From JBDSZL01 sp039925145 (GTDB lineage Bacteria; Acidobacteriota; Vicinamibacteria; Vicinamibacterales; SCN-69-37), in NCBI GenBank assembly GCA_039925145.1, contig JBDSZL010000071.1:47425-111424 (forward strand): a DNA stretch of 64,000 nucleotides. The letters are read 5' to 3'. Both the position numbers and the translations under genes were made by a program. Each line of letters starts with the position of its first letter. Position 1 is the stretch's first letter. Below the pieces are notes generated by a model. That model did not search any database and had not been told where the DNA came from. It saw only the letters and a list, made by a program, of their open reading frames with translations. Below, in pieces: positions 48,846 through 62,101 of the stretch.

Positions 48846-50180
48846 CTACGATTCGATCAGCAGAACGGCGGGATCCTCGACGAGCTCCTTGACGCGTACG
48901 AGGAACCGGACGGCTTCCGATCCATCGACGATCCGGTGATCGTAGGTGAGCGCCGTGTACATCATGGGTCGGAGCAGAATCTGGCCGCTCACGCCGACGG
49001 GCCGTTCCTTGATCGCATGAAGACCGAGAATGCCGACCTGCGGCGGATTCAGGATGGGCGTGCTCATGAGCGAGCCGAACACACCGCCGTTGGTGATGCT
49101 GAAGGTGCCGCCGCGCAGATCGTCGAGCGTGAGCGTGCCGTCGTTGGCTTTCTTGGCGAACGTCCGAATGCCCCGCTCGAGTTCGGCGAACGACGACTGG
49201 TCCGCGTTCCGAAGGACGGGGACCACCAGGCCTTCGGGCGCGCCGACTGCCACACCGATGTCGTAGTAGTGCTTTAGCACCATCTCGTCGCCCTGAATCT
49301 CGGCATTCAGACGCGGGAACTCGCGCAAGGCGGCGATTGCTGCCTTGACGAAGAACGACGCGACGCCCAAGCCAACGCCGTACTTGGTCTTGAACGTCTC
49401 CTTGTGGCGTTCGCGTAACGCCATCACGGCGCTCATGTCGACCTCGTTGAACGTCGTGAGCATCGCAGCGGTCTGTTGTGCTTCGACGAGGCGTCTGGCG
49501 ATCGTGGCGCGCCTGCGCGTCATGCGCACGCGCTCTTCGACCCGGTCACCGGCCGGCTCATGCGGGCGTGCGGTCGGCTGCGAAGCGGCTGGTGGGCTAC
49601 TCGCAGCAACGGCCGGATGTGGCTGGGCCGGAGCCGACGGCCCCGCCGGACCCTCCGCTGCCTGCGTCGACTGGGGACGCGCCGCGATCTTCTCGACGTC
49701 CGCCTTTGTCACGCGAGGTCCCTCAGGCCGCACGCTCGCGAGCGTCACGTTCTGCTCGCGGGCGGCCTTGCGAGCCGACGGCGTGGCGGCAATTGCCGGA
49801 TCGCTTGCAGGGGCCGCGGTGGGCGCGGGCGACTGACCGCCGGTCGAGGGCGTCGTCTCGGCAGCGCCAGAAGTATCGGTTGCCGGCTCGGTCACGGTGC
49901 CTGCCTGGGGTGCAGGCTCAGGGGCCGGCGTGGTGGCCGCTGCACCTTCCGCGATCGTCCCCAGAATCTCCCCAATCTTCACGTCGGCACCGGCCGCGTG
50001 GATGATCCGCTCGAGCACCCCCGCATGCGCCGCAGCGACCTCCACGTCGACCTTGTCTGTTTCGAGTTCCACGAGCGCCTCGCCGGCCGCCACCGCATCG
50101 CCTTCGTTCTTCAGCCAGCGCGCAACGCGTGCGTCGACAATGGACTCGCCCACCTCAGGAACCGTGATGTTCAATGACAT
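48846..50180 (-). CDS. sucB: 2-oxoglutarate dehydrogenase E2 (dihydrolipoyl succinyltransferase)
   Basis: A 444-residue core subunit of the 2-oxoglutarate dehydrogenase complex. The lipoyl domain has Lys43 in ETDKVDVEV. Ala/Pro-rich linkers follow (about 85-130 and 175-210). The peripheral subunit-binding domain (TPSARKAAREQNVTLASVRPEGPRVTKADVEKI, about 132-165) and the catalytic domain with SFAELERGIRTFAKKANDG, FSITNGGVFGSLMSTPI and catalytic YDHRIVDGSEAVRFL complete the family layout. It follows E1 by six bases, as a classic sucA-sucB operon. The E3 (lpd) gene is not in the window. Confidence 0.95.
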   Translation of the reverse strand: MSLNITVPEVGESIVDARVARWLKNEGDAVAAGEALVELETDKVDVEVAAAHAGVLERIIHAAGADVKIGEILGTIAEGAAATTPAPEPAPQAGTVTEPATDTSGAAETTPSTGGQSPAPTAAPASDPAIAATPSARKAAREQNVTLASVRPEGPRVTKADVEKIAARPQSTQAAEGPAGPSAPAQPHPAVAASSPPAASQPTARPHEPAGDRVEERVRMTRRRATIARRLVEAQQTAAMLTTFNEVDMSAVMALRERHKETFKTKYGVGLGVASFFVKAAIAALREFPRLNAEIQGDEMVLKHYYDIGVAVGAPEGLVVPVLRNADQSSFAELERGIRTFAKKANDGTLTLDDLRGGTFSITNGGVFGSLMSTPILNPPQVGILGLHAIKERPVGVSGQILLRPMMYTALTYDHRIVDGSEAVRFLVRVKELVEDPAVLLIES

Positions 50181-50186
50181 GTCCTC

Positions 50187-52997
50187 TCAACGACCCGAGC
50201 CGTGGGCGCGGAGCCGAGTGCCCGCGCCCTTCTGCACCGTCTCGAACGCCCGGGCGATCAGACGCTCCTGGTTCCGCGCATGGCGAGCGGCCGATCCTTC
50301 GGCGGGGCTCGAGCTACGCGGCCGGGCGAGCACCGCGAGTCTGCGGGTGCCCACCAGACCCTCGAGCACCGATCGCACGAAGTCCCACGCGCCCATGTTC
50401 TCGGGCTCTTCCTGAACCCAGATCATGTCCTCGAGATTGGCGTACATCTCGATTGACGCCAGCATCTCGCTGACCGGCAGCGGGTACCACTGCTCGACGC
50501 GACAGATCGCCACGTCGGGCGACTCTGTCCGGCGTGGGCTGACGAGCAGATCGACAGCCATCTTGCCGGTGCAGAAGATCAGCCGTCTGACCTGGTCGCG
50601 CCGCGTCGATGCCTGGTCATCGTCGATCACCTGCATCCAGCGGCCTTCTGCCAGCTCACGCGGCGTCGAGGCTACCTCGGGATGACGCAACAGACTCTTG
50701 GGCGTGAGCACGACGAGCGGCAGGGGATCGCGTTCGAGGAGCGCGGCCTGGCGCCGCAGCAGGTGGAAGTACTGCGCGGCGCTCGTGCAGTTGACCACGC
50801 GCATGTTGATGTCGGCCGCGAGTTGCAGAAATCGCTCGGGCCGCGCGCTGGCATGATCGGGCCCCTGCCCTTCGTACCCATGCGGTAGCAGCAGCACGAG
50901 AGAGGGCTCCTGGCCCCACTTGGCGCGCGCCGACAGCACGAACTCGTCGAGCATCAGCTGCGCGCCGTTGATGAAATCTCCGTACTGCGCCTCCCAGATG
51001 ACGAGCCGCGCCGGCGCCTGGATGTTGTAGCCATACTCGAATCCCACGGCCGCGCCCTCGCTGAGAGGACTGTTGCAGATCTCGAAGGCCGCGCGAGCCT
51101 GAGGCAGCGCCGCCAGAGGCACGAACGGACGTCCCGTGATGGCGTCGTGAAGCACGGCATGTCGATGGCTGAACGTGCCGCGCCCCACGTCTTCGCCGGT
51201 CATGCGGATCGGCGTGCCGTCCTCGAGAATCGTCGCCAGCGCCAGTTCCTCGCCCGCGGCCCAGTCGATGGTGCGCTCGTCGGGTGTCAGGAACGCTTGT
51301 CGGCGGCGGTCGCGACCGCGCTCCAGCTTGCGATGGACGGCAAAGTCGGCAGGCGTAGCAAGCAGCGCCTCGTTGAGCGTGCGGAGACGGTCCAGATCCA
51401 CGCTCGTGGTCGTTTGCGCGGCCGTGCCCGGCGCGGCGATCTCGGGTGGGGCCTCCGCGAGACTCTTCTCCGGATCGAGCGAGTCGAGCGTACGCTGCAG
51501 CCGCTCCATCCGCTCCTGCACCATGGCCTGCGCACGACCCGCTTCGATGACGCGGCGCGACTCAAGCGTGCGCGCCCAGAGCTCGCGCGCAGTCGGATGG
51601 ACGGCGATCTTCGCGTACATCACCGGCTGTGTGAATGCGGGCTCGTCGCCTTCGTTGTGGCCGAATCGACGGTAACCCACGAGGTCGATCAGCACGTCGC
51701 GGCGAAAGGTCATCCGGTAGCCGAGCGCCAGCCTGGCGGCTGCGACGCACGCTTCCGGGTCGTCCGCGTTGACGTGAAGAATGGGAATCTTGAAGCCGCG
51801 CGCCAGCCCGCTCGCGTAGAGGGTGCTGTACGTCTCGTCGGGCTCGGTTGTGAAGCCAATCTGGTTGTTGGCGATGATGTGAATCGTGCCGCCCGTGTTG
51901 TAGCCGCTCAGCCGATGGAGATTCAGCGTCTCGGCAACGACGCCCTGTCCAGGAAACGCGGCATCACCGTGGATCAGAATGGGCAGCACCGCATCGGGAT
52001 TGAACGTCGGCGCCCCAGGCCGGCTGGCGTCGGTGCCTGCGGCGCGCGCCATGCCTTCGAGCACCGGGTTGATAGCTTCGAGGTGACTCGGGTTGGGCGG
52101 CATGGACACCACGAGATCGACCCGCTCGCCGCCACTGATCGCGCGTGACGCGCCGAGGTGATACTTCACGTCGCCCGACCACTGGACGCCCTCGAGGTCG
52201 AGCGCGTTCCGCACGGGATCCTTGAACTCCGCCAGAATCTGCTCGTACGGCTTACCCATCACGTGCGCCATGACGTTCAAGCGCCCGCGATGGGCCATCC
52301 CGACAAACGCCTGGCGCAATCCTGCCTCGGCGGCCTCCGAGAGCACCTCGTCCAGAATCGGGACCAGCATGTCCAGACCCTCGATCGAAAACCGGGTCTT
52401 GCCAGGAAACGTGCGGTGGAGAAACCGCTCGAACACTTCCACTTCCGTCATCCGGTCGAGCAGCGCGACTGGATCGACCGGGTCGGCTGGCGCGCGATAC
52501 CGGCCGGTCTCGATGACCTCCCGGAGCCAGCGGCGCTCTTCGGGCACGAAGATGTGCGCGATGTCGTATCCAGTGGTCGAACAGTAGATCGCCCTCAGAC
52601 GCTCCACCACGTCCCAAACCGACGCGGCGCCCCGTGCCACGGGACCGTCAATCAAGTGGGCGGGCAAGGCCCGCAAATCCGCCTCGGTGACGCCATGCGT
52701 GTCTGGCAGCAACATGGGATCGCCCCGCCGTCGCCGGCCGAGCGGGTCGATGGTGGAGGCCAGATGGCCGTAGAGCCGGATGGAGTTGGCCAAGCCGACG
52801 GCGCCGACGACCATGTGCGCGTTGGCGTCCGACACCGAGGCGCCACCGGCGTGCACGACGTCGGCAGGTGGTGTCCAGGTCTGGAAGAAGGCCCGCGCCT
52901 GCTCGTCCACCGACAGCGGATCGGCCCGGAACCTGTCGTAGAGCTCGAGGACGAGCCCTTCGTTCACGCCTTGAAAGTCTGTTGGATCCAGAGACAT
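50187..52997 (-). CDS. sucA: 2-oxoglutarate dehydrogenase E1 (thiamine-dependent)
   Basis: A 936-residue enzyme that decarboxylates 2-oxoglutarate with thiamine diphosphate and succinylates the lipoyl group of E2. It has the N-terminal region (GVNEGLVLELYDRFRADP, about 9-26), GMAHRGRLNVMAHVMGKP and YHLGA, the GDAAFPGQGVVAETLNL pyrimidine-site region, NNQIGFTT, and the C-terminal GFEYGYNIQ, WEAQYGDFINGAQ and LLLPHGYEGQGPDHAS. The length matches the family. It precedes sucB by six bases. The TCA cycle enzyme fumarase is encoded just upstream on the same strand. Confidence 0.96.
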   Translation of the reverse strand: MSLDPTDFQGVNEGLVLELYDRFRADPLSVDEQARAFFQTWTPPADVVHAGGASVSDANAHMVVGAVGLANSIRLYGHLASTIDPLGRRRRGDPMLLPDTHGVTEADLRALPAHLIDGPVARGAASVWDVVERLRAIYCSTTGYDIAHIFVPEERRWLREVIETGRYRAPADPVDPVALLDRMTEVEVFERFLHRTFPGKTRFSIEGLDMLVPILDEVLSEAAEAGLRQAFVGMAHRGRLNVMAHVMGKPYEQILAEFKDPVRNALDLEGVQWSGDVKYHLGASRAISGGERVDLVVSMPPNPSHLEAINPVLEGMARAAGTDASRPGAPTFNPDAVLPILIHGDAAFPGQGVVAETLNLHRLSGYNTGGTIHIIANNQIGFTTEPDETYSTLYASGLARGFKIPILHVNADDPEACVAAARLALGYRMTFRRDVLIDLVGYRRFGHNEGDEPAFTQPVMYAKIAVHPTARELWARTLESRRVIEAGRAQAMVQERMERLQRTLDSLDPEKSLAEAPPEIAAPGTAAQTTTSVDLDRLRTLNEALLATPADFAVHRKLERGRDRRRQAFLTPDERTIDWAAGEELALATILEDGTPIRMTGEDVGRGTFSHRHAVLHDAITGRPFVPLAALPQARAAFEICNSPLSEGAAVGFEYGYNIQAPARLVIWEAQYGDFINGAQLMLDEFVLSARAKWGQEPSLVLLLPHGYEGQGPDHASARPERFLQLAADINMRVVNCTSAAQYFHLLRRQAALLERDPLPLVVLTPKSLLRHPEVASTPRELAEGRWMQVIDDDQASTRRDQVRRLIFCTGKMAVDLLVSPRRTESPDVAICRVEQWYPLPVSEMLASIEMYANLEDMIWVQEEPENMGAWDFVRSVLEGLVGTRRLAVLARPRSSSPAEGSAARHARNQERLIARAFETVQKGAGTRLRAHGSGR

Positions 52998-53103
52998 ACG
53001 GCACGACCGGTCGCGAAAACGGGGTACTACCTGATTCTACCAGCCGGCCAGGCTGCCCCTGGCGGGCAGCATGAATCGACCTGGTGTCTCCCGAGGTTAT
53101 CGG

Positions 53104-54498
<1,395 letters not shown>

Positions 54499-54531
54499 GG
54501 TGTGCCTCGGAAATCAGGAGCGCTAAACAAA

Positions 54532-54561
54532 ACGGGTTCGAGGGATGCCCCTCGAACCCGT
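54532..54561 (-). terminator. Rho-independent terminator after the di-heme cytochrome gene
   Basis: A perfect 13-base inverted repeat (54532-54544 pairing with 54549-54561) around a four-base loop. On the minus strand the stem is followed by TTTTGTTTAG. It lies 28 bases downstream of the cytochrome stop codon and separates it from fumC. Confidence 0.85.
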
Positions 54562-54588
54562 CAGGTGTGTGAGAACGCCGAGGGCGTG

Positions 54589-55170
54589 CTAGTTGCCGCG
54601 ACCGGCTGGAGGTGCACCTGCGCCGCCGGCCGGGGGAGCGCCTGCGCCGCCCGGTGCGCCCGCGGCGCCGCCACGCTGCGGAGTCGCGGGGCCCTGCTGG
54701 CTCAAGGTGAAGCTGCCACGCGACCAGCCATTGGCTGGCGCCACCGCGGGCTTCTTCTGTCCCTGATGGCAGGTAAAGCACGAGACCTTCTCGGCCACTG
54801 CGGCGTCACCAACCGCCTTGGTGGTGTCGTTGATGGTCATGACCATCTTGATCATCTCTCGCGCGACGTCTTTCTCTTTCTTCGTGTCGAGCGTGTAATC
54901 CAGCCTCGGCTGCTGGCCGGCTGCTGGCGGCGGCGCGTCTGGATTCTCCGCATGACAGAAGATGCAGCGCTCGCCGAGACTCTCGGCAAACGTGTTCATC
55001 AGCGCGCCCACCTGCTGGCTGGTCCAGGTCTTGGGCAGCACCTTCAGATTCTTGGGCCCGGCGGGCGCCGCCGGCGCTGCTGCACCAGGAGCCTGGGGGG
55101 GGGCCTGCGCCGCCATGGTGACCGCACCGAACAGCACGCACGACGACAGAAGTAAAATTTGAGCTCTCAC
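54589..55170 (-). CDS. Exported di-heme c-type cytochrome (photosynthetic reaction centre cytochrome-like)
   Basis: A 193-residue exported protein. Residues 1-22 form a signal peptide. The two heme motifs CIFCH and CFTCH, with VLPKTWTSQQVGALMNTFAESLG before the first, match the CytC_RC-type small cytochromes found often in Acidobacteria. The C-terminal 40 residues are Gly/Ala/Pro-rich repeats (GGAGAPPA type). A GGAGG lies directly against the ATG at 55176, too close to use, but six bases from the GTG at 55170, so I start there. A strong terminator follows. It could pass electrons to a periplasmic partner. Confidence 0.85.
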   Translation of the reverse strand: MRAQILLLSSCVLFGAVTMAAQAPPQAPGAAAPAAPAGPKNLKVLPKTWTSQQVGALMNTFAESLGERCIFCHAENPDAPPPAAGQQPRLDYTLDTKKEKDVAREMIKMVMTINDTTKAVGDAAVAEKVSCFTCHQGQKKPAVAPANGWSRGSFTLSQQGPATPQRGGAAGAPGGAGAPPAGGAGAPPAGRGN

Positions 55171-55252
55171 ACGCATCCTCCACGACGGACGAGGTCCGTC
55201 CGTGCTTATCTTACAGAGAAAATCTTCGCAACAGGCGCGGAATTGTTCGCGC

Positions 55253-57646
<2,394 letters not shown>

Positions 57647-57765
57647 GCCGGGGATTGTACAGGGGCCGGGCCCCGTGAGGTCACACGCTGAGTCGGGCAG
57701 GTGCGAGCCGAGCGCAGCGGAATCCCGAGTCGTGGTCGATCACACCACCGACTGCGCGGACGAGC

Positions 57766-59715
57766 TCAGCGTCCGACGATCGCGTCCCACATCGCTGCGG
57801 CGCGTTCGAGCACGGCGCGCACATCGGCCCCGCGGAGAAACCGGTGCTTCACGAGATCGTCCGCTGACTTGGCGACGCGCGCCAGGTAGTCGCGCCGGTC
57901 GGCGTAACGCTCGGCGATGGACAGGCGCTCGTCGCCAGTCCGGTCCCGCTCCTGTTCGGTGCGCGCAAAGCTTCGAAAACTCCCGACCAGCCCGGCCAGG
58001 TACTGCAGGTCCGGGAGGGCAGGCACGCTGATGTTCCAACCGAGGTACGTACCGAGCGGCGCCGCGACTTCAGGAAGACGCACGCCGCCTCTGTCATTGC
58101 CATCCTCATCGGCCTGCGGCACGAGCACACGGTAGGGTCGACCAAGCACAGGTGGTTGCTGGGTGATGACTCCCGTCGTGGCGAACGCCGCACCGAAGTC
58201 CATGCCCCAGACTCGCGGCATCTCACGCGGAAACGCGAGCGCCGCCACCTGCGGGAACCGGACAGACGTCAGCGGCACCAACTCCTTTTTCGCAATGGTC
58301 GGGTATCGCGATAAGGGAGGCTCGGTTCCCAACGTCACCCATGCGTCGAGGTCCATGACCAGCGCCCGAAGCACCCAGCGCGGATCGGCGAAGTTGATCG
58401 CGTGCTGGTAGAGGGCCGAACGGCCTGGCGGAAACGGTCCCGTGCTGTGTGAGGTGCCCGAGAGAAAATACAGCCGCGAGAGCTCGCCAAGACTCGCGTC
58501 GGCCGTGCCATCGTTTGACGAGTGTGTGAGGGAGCCTGCGCGAGCCCAGTACTCAGTGGCAGAGAACGTGTAAAAAATCTTGGGCGTGACCCGATCGTCG
58601 CGCGAACTCGCCAGCAGGCCCGCATCTAGAAAGGGCGGAATATCCACCGGCCGCAGGATGGACAGCACGGAGTTGCCCGCGTCGCCCGGCACGGCGAAGC
58701 GATGGTTGAAGCTGCCGACGCCAGCGCCTGCCGACGCGATGAACAAACCGTCGAACGCCAACCGCCCAGTCTCGTCGGCGTTGAAGCCGTCGCGAACAAG
58801 CTCGCGGAGCACACGCGCGCTCTGCGAATAACCGAATCCCATGACATATCGGAGCTCAGCGGGATGTTCCCGCAGAAGGCCGCCGTCTGGCCCATGCTTC
58901 AGATACGCGGCGAAGTCGCGCAGGGCCGCGAGCCCGAGACCGGCGACGGGCGATCCTGAACTCTGATAGATCGCGTCGTAGACGCCCTTGTCGAATCCGG
59001 CCGCAAGCTGAACCGAACAGCCTCCCGGACCGAACTGCCACGCGTCGCGCGGGACCAGCCGCGCGGGCTGATCGATTCGGGTGCGGAAGGTGAGCTGCGC
59101 ATCGACCTGAGTGGGATGGGCTGCGCAGTAGGACAGCCCAAAGGCCGTCGCTCTTTGCGACGTGGCGCCGCCTACGAAGCTCGATCGGACCACGCCCTCG
59201 ACGGCGACCGAGGGCGTGTGGAACGTGAGCCCCTGGGACGGCCGCACGTCGAACTGCCACCCGAGAAATGCAACCGTGAACCCCTGCTCGAGCAGGAATC
59301 GATCACCGAGCGTCCACGACTCCGGCAACAGATCGCCCTGCTCTGCACCGCTCAGCAGACCAAGCGACTGTTCGCGTCCGCGATTGACCGGTTCCAGAAA
59401 CACCGTGCCGTGCGCGCGGCCGCCGGTGGGGCGAAACAGCAGCAGGTCGCTCCAGAACTCGACCATGCCGTCCGCATTCCGCGGTGCGAGCGCGAGATCG
59501 ACGACGGCCCTATTCGCACCAAGCGCGGGATCGACAGCAAAATGCACCCGCGCACTGACACGCTCGTATGTCCCAAAATCCTTGCGGCTGAGGACCTCCA
59601 CTCGAACGAGGTCGGCTGACGCTGCCGCCGCACCCAGCAGGACGAAGAGCACGCCATGCAGAAGGACCAGGGTCGCAGAGGCGTGCCGGCGGCCAGGGGT
59701 TGGGCGCGACGTCAA
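57766..59715 (-). CDS. Secreted alpha/beta hydrolase domain protein
   Basis: A 649-residue exported protein. A signal peptide spans about residues 14-34. The large domain matches alpha/beta hydrolase proteins of the PF20091 type (long bacterial family of unknown activity), with the nucleophile motif GFGYSQSARVL and further segments FFSATEYWARAGSL, SGTSHSTGPFP and LGWNISVPALPDLQYLAGL. The substrate is unknown. It lies 15 bases downstream of the TSUP permease gene on the same strand. Confidence 0.85.
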   Translation of the reverse strand: MTSRPTPGRRHASATLVLLHGVLFVLLGAAAASADLVRVEVLSRKDFGTYERVSARVHFAVDPALGANRAVVDLALAPRNADGMVEFWSDLLLFRPTGGRAHGTVFLEPVNRGREQSLGLLSGAEQGDLLPESWTLGDRFLLEQGFTVAFLGWQFDVRPSQGLTFHTPSVAVEGVVRSSFVGGATSQRATAFGLSYCAAHPTQVDAQLTFRTRIDQPARLVPRDAWQFGPGGCSVQLAAGFDKGVYDAIYQSSGSPVAGLGLAALRDFAAYLKHGPDGGLLREHPAELRYVMGFGYSQSARVLRELVRDGFNADETGRLAFDGLFIASAGAGVGSFNHRFAVPGDAGNSVLSILRPVDIPPFLDAGLLASSRDDRVTPKIFYTFSATEYWARAGSLTHSSNDGTADASLGELSRLYFLSGTSHSTGPFPPGRSALYQHAINFADPRWVLRALVMDLDAWVTLGTEPPLSRYPTIAKKELVPLTSVRFPQVAALAFPREMPRVWGMDFGAAFATTGVITQQPPVLGRPYRVLVPQADEDGNDRGGVRLPEVAAPLGTYLGWNISVPALPDLQYLAGLVGSFRSFARTEQERDRTGDERLSIAERYADRRDYLARVAKSADDLVKHRFLRGADVRAVLERAAAMWDAIVGR

Positions 59716-59730
59716 ATGAACCCCATCCGC

Positions 59731-60657
59731 CTACCTGGGTCGCGGCTCCTGCGCCACGGTGTCGGCGTCGGCGCGCGGCACCCGATGCGTAAAGCGTTGC
59801 CATAGCACGACGGCGGCGATCACGAAGGGGACAGCGGCGATGGCGTATGGCGGAATCGGCAGACCGGCCTTGGACCCGAGCCCCATTGCCGCGCCGATGA
59901 GCACGACACCGAGCACAGTACGAAGCGTGCCGGCGGGCAGGCGTACGGACATGTGGCTGCCAATCCACACGCCCGGCAGCGACCCGATCAGGATGGTGCC
60001 CGCGAGCGCGTAGTCCACGTTTCCGGCGATGACATGTGAGAGCCCGGCCGCCCACAGCAGCACGCCGGCGTGGAAGATATCTGTGCCGACGACCCGATGC
60101 GGCGTGAGCCGGAACAGCAGGATCAGCCCCAAGGCGATGAGCGATCCACTGCCGGCCGACGTGATGCCTAGGACGAAGCCGACTGAGATGCCCAGCAGCA
60201 CGGCCATGATCTTGTGGGCGGTCGTCATCTCGAGCGTGTGCCGCTCGCGCGCGATCAGCTGCTTGAGAAAGATCGCGCGAACCAGCGTCACCACGCCGGT
60301 GAACCCAATCGCGCCCGCCAGCAGATACAGCATGACGAGTTCGAACCGGGGGCCGCCCAGGTGGCGCTCGAGCACCCCCATCACATAGACGCCAGCGATC
60401 GAGGCGGGAATGGATCCGATGGCCATCCAGCCAGACAACGTGAAGTCGATGGTGTTCTGCCGCCAGTGCTTGAAGCCGCCGAGTGTCTTCGTAATGGCCC
60501 CGTACGCCAGGTCGGTACCCACCGCCGTCACCGGCGGCGTGCCGACGAAGAGCACAAGCAGCGGAGTCATCAGGGCACCGCCGCCCACACCGGTCATCCC
60601 CACGAGAAGACCGACCCCGAGCCCGAAGCCGATGATGAGCGGCGCGTGATCGATCAT
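59731..60657 (-). CDS. TauE/SafE (TSUP) family membrane permease
   Basis: A 308-residue protein with about eight hydrophobic segments. TSUP signatures are clear: VGLLVGMTGVGGGALMTPLLVL (about 15-36) and the second repeat VLGITSAGSGSLIALGLILL (about 162-181). Compared with the permease at 5867 it is longer and of different sequence, so the two are not recent duplicates. The substrate is not predictable. It lies between the chlorite dismutase-like gene (60 bases upstream) and the alpha/beta hydrolase. Confidence 0.9.
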   Translation of the reverse strand: MIDHAPLIIGFGLGVGLLVGMTGVGGGALMTPLLVLFVGTPPVTAVGTDLAYGAITKTLGGFKHWRQNTIDFTLSGWMAIGSIPASIAGVYVMGVLERHLGGPRFELVMLYLLAGAIGFTGVVTLVRAIFLKQLIARERHTLEMTTAHKIMAVLLGISVGFVLGITSAGSGSLIALGLILLFRLTPHRVVGTDIFHAGVLLWAAGLSHVIAGNVDYALAGTILIGSLPGVWIGSHMSVRLPAGTLRTVLGVVLIGAAMGLGSKAGLPIPPYAIAAVPFVIAAVVLWQRFTHRVPRADADTVAQEPRPR

Positions 60658-60717
60658 CGGCGCCGCCAGCCATACCGGCTCACGGCCGCCACCACCAGGG
60701 CAATCAGACGCATGGCG

Positions 60718-61311
60718 TCATCGCTCCCCGGGCTGCGACGTGCTGTCCCGGATGACGCGGATGTCCACTTCGCGATCGACGTAGGCCCATTCCGCCGTCG
60801 CCCGCAGCGACGCGACCAATTCATCGAAGGCCGCCGCGTGTTGGGGCGCGAATTCGAACCAGGTGAGGAAGTCGAATGGTTCCTGGACACTCAGGTCCCG
60901 GCAGTGGTGCAGTCGACGGGCAATCGCCGGCAGGTACCGCATGCCGAGCTGCGTGTGGTGCGACGTCTCTTCGAAAATGCGGCGGCGCTCGTCCTGTGTC
61001 AGTGCCCACCAGTCGGAGCTCTTGCGAATCGGGATGAAGGCCGCGCACATCGCCTCTGGTCGGCCCAGCGGCGCTTGCGTCGCCACGAGCTGATCTTTCT
61101 CGACACGTTCGACGTACCGTTCGTGGCTTGTCACACCACGAAGGCACCACCTCGCATCAGCAGCCATCGTGGCAACAAGCCCGGCTTCGACGCTGAGCCG
61201 CTCCACCGGCTCGATCCCCTCGCCCGCCACCGCGCGGTTGCTCACAACCCGCCAGGCTCCGGCGGCGCCGCCGACAAACGAAAACAGCCTGGGGTTGGGT
61301 TGTCCATTCAC
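60718..61311 (-). CDS. Chlorite dismutase-family heme protein (short, lineage II type)
   Basis: A 197-residue protein that matches the chlorite dismutase/HemQ superfamily (WCLRGVTSHERYVERVEKDQ, AAFIPIRKSSDWWALTQDERRRIFEE, PAIARRLHHCRDL, PFDFLTWFEFAP, EWAYVDREVDIR). His119 aligns as the proximal heme ligand and Arg132, 13 residues later, as the distal arginine, the same spacing as in known chlorite dismutases. HemQ-type decarboxylases have another residue there. The short length fits the clade that includes Nitrobacter and cyanobacterial enzymes. Its GTG start overlaps the carbonic anhydrase stop in GTGA. Confidence 0.85.
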   Translation of the reverse strand: MNGQPNPRLFSFVGGAAGAWRVVSNRAVAGEGIEPVERLSVEAGLVATMAADARWCLRGVTSHERYVERVEKDQLVATQAPLGRPEAMCAAFIPIRKSSDWWALTQDERRRIFEETSHHTQLGMRYLPAIARRLHHCRDLSVQEPFDFLTWFEFAPQHAAAFDELVASLRATAEWAYVDREVDIRVIRDSTSQPGER

Positions 61312-61970
61312 TCGAGCACATCCATCGGTGGTTGCGGCGTCTCTCCAAGCTCCGGCACGTGGTCGAAGAAATCGACGACGCCGGTTTCGAGCGAGTACTC
61401 GGCGCCGACGACGCGCAGTCCGTCGGTCTGAATGAGCTGCTCGAGCACCTCGGATCCGTGGCGGAGGTGATCCACCGATGCCCTGATATTGGCGCGCACG
61501 GCCAACCGCACGAGCGTGTCGTGATCGGAGGCCGCCTCCGTCTCGAGCAGCGGCTCGACCGACGGGCGGACGCGATCGACGATGGAACGCAGGTTGCGCG
61601 ACTGCGCAGTCGACGGGCGTCCCAGCTCTTCGAGTGTGGCAAGAATGGCACCGCACGACGAATGGCCCAGCACGACGACGAGTCGCGCACCGGCTCGCTC
61701 GGCGGCGAACTCCACGCTGCCCACCTGAGATGGCGCGACGATATTGCCCGCCACCCGGATGACGAACAGGTCACCGAGCCCTTGATCGAAGACGATCTCG
61801 GCCGGCACGCGCGAGTCCGAGCATCCCAGAATGATCGCGAACGGCTCCTGCCCTGCGGCCACCTCGCGCCGCCGCGTCTGATTGAAGTTGCTGTTGTCCG
61901 TGGGCACGCCGGAGGCGAAGCGGCGATTGCCCTCCCGCAGACGCATGAGGGCGTTCTGGGCGCGGAGCAT
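61308..61970 (-). CDS. Beta-class carbonic anhydrase
   Basis: A 220-residue cytoplasmic enzyme that interconverts CO2 and bicarbonate. The zinc ligands Cys50, His103 and Cys106 and the Asp52-Arg54 dyad of CSDSRVPAE are present. The open frame extends 19 codons further upstream, but the ATG at 61970 has GGGAGG seven bases upstream, so I start there. The stop overlaps the start of the chlorite dismutase-family gene by four bases, so the two are likely translated together. The C-terminal HVPELGETPQPPM tail is a little longer than the core fold needs. Confidence 0.94.
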   Translation of the reverse strand: MLRAQNALMRLREGNRRFASGVPTDNSNFNQTRRREVAAGQEPFAIILGCSDSRVPAEIVFDQGLGDLFVIRVAGNIVAPSQVGSVEFAAERAGARLVVVLGHSSCGAILATLEELGRPSTAQSRNLRSIVDRVRPSVEPLLETEAASDHDTLVRLAVRANIRASVDHLRHGSEVLEQLIQTDGLRVVGAEYSLETGVVDFFDHVPELGETPQPPMDVLE

Positions 61971-62101
61971 CAACGTCCTCCCATGAGACGGAAGACTGTC
62001 ACTGCCCCTGTCGAGGCGCGGAGACATCGAGTTGGTTTAGGTGTCATGGCGAGCCTGTGCCGCCCCGGTAGAGGCCGCGGGTGCCTTCACGCCGGACGGG
62101 A

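Noticed and set aside
53052..53070. GCTGCCC/GGGCAGC hairpin between fumC and sucA as a terminator.
   Set aside because: No T run follows the stem on the minus strand, and fumC, sucA and sucB are likely functionally linked.
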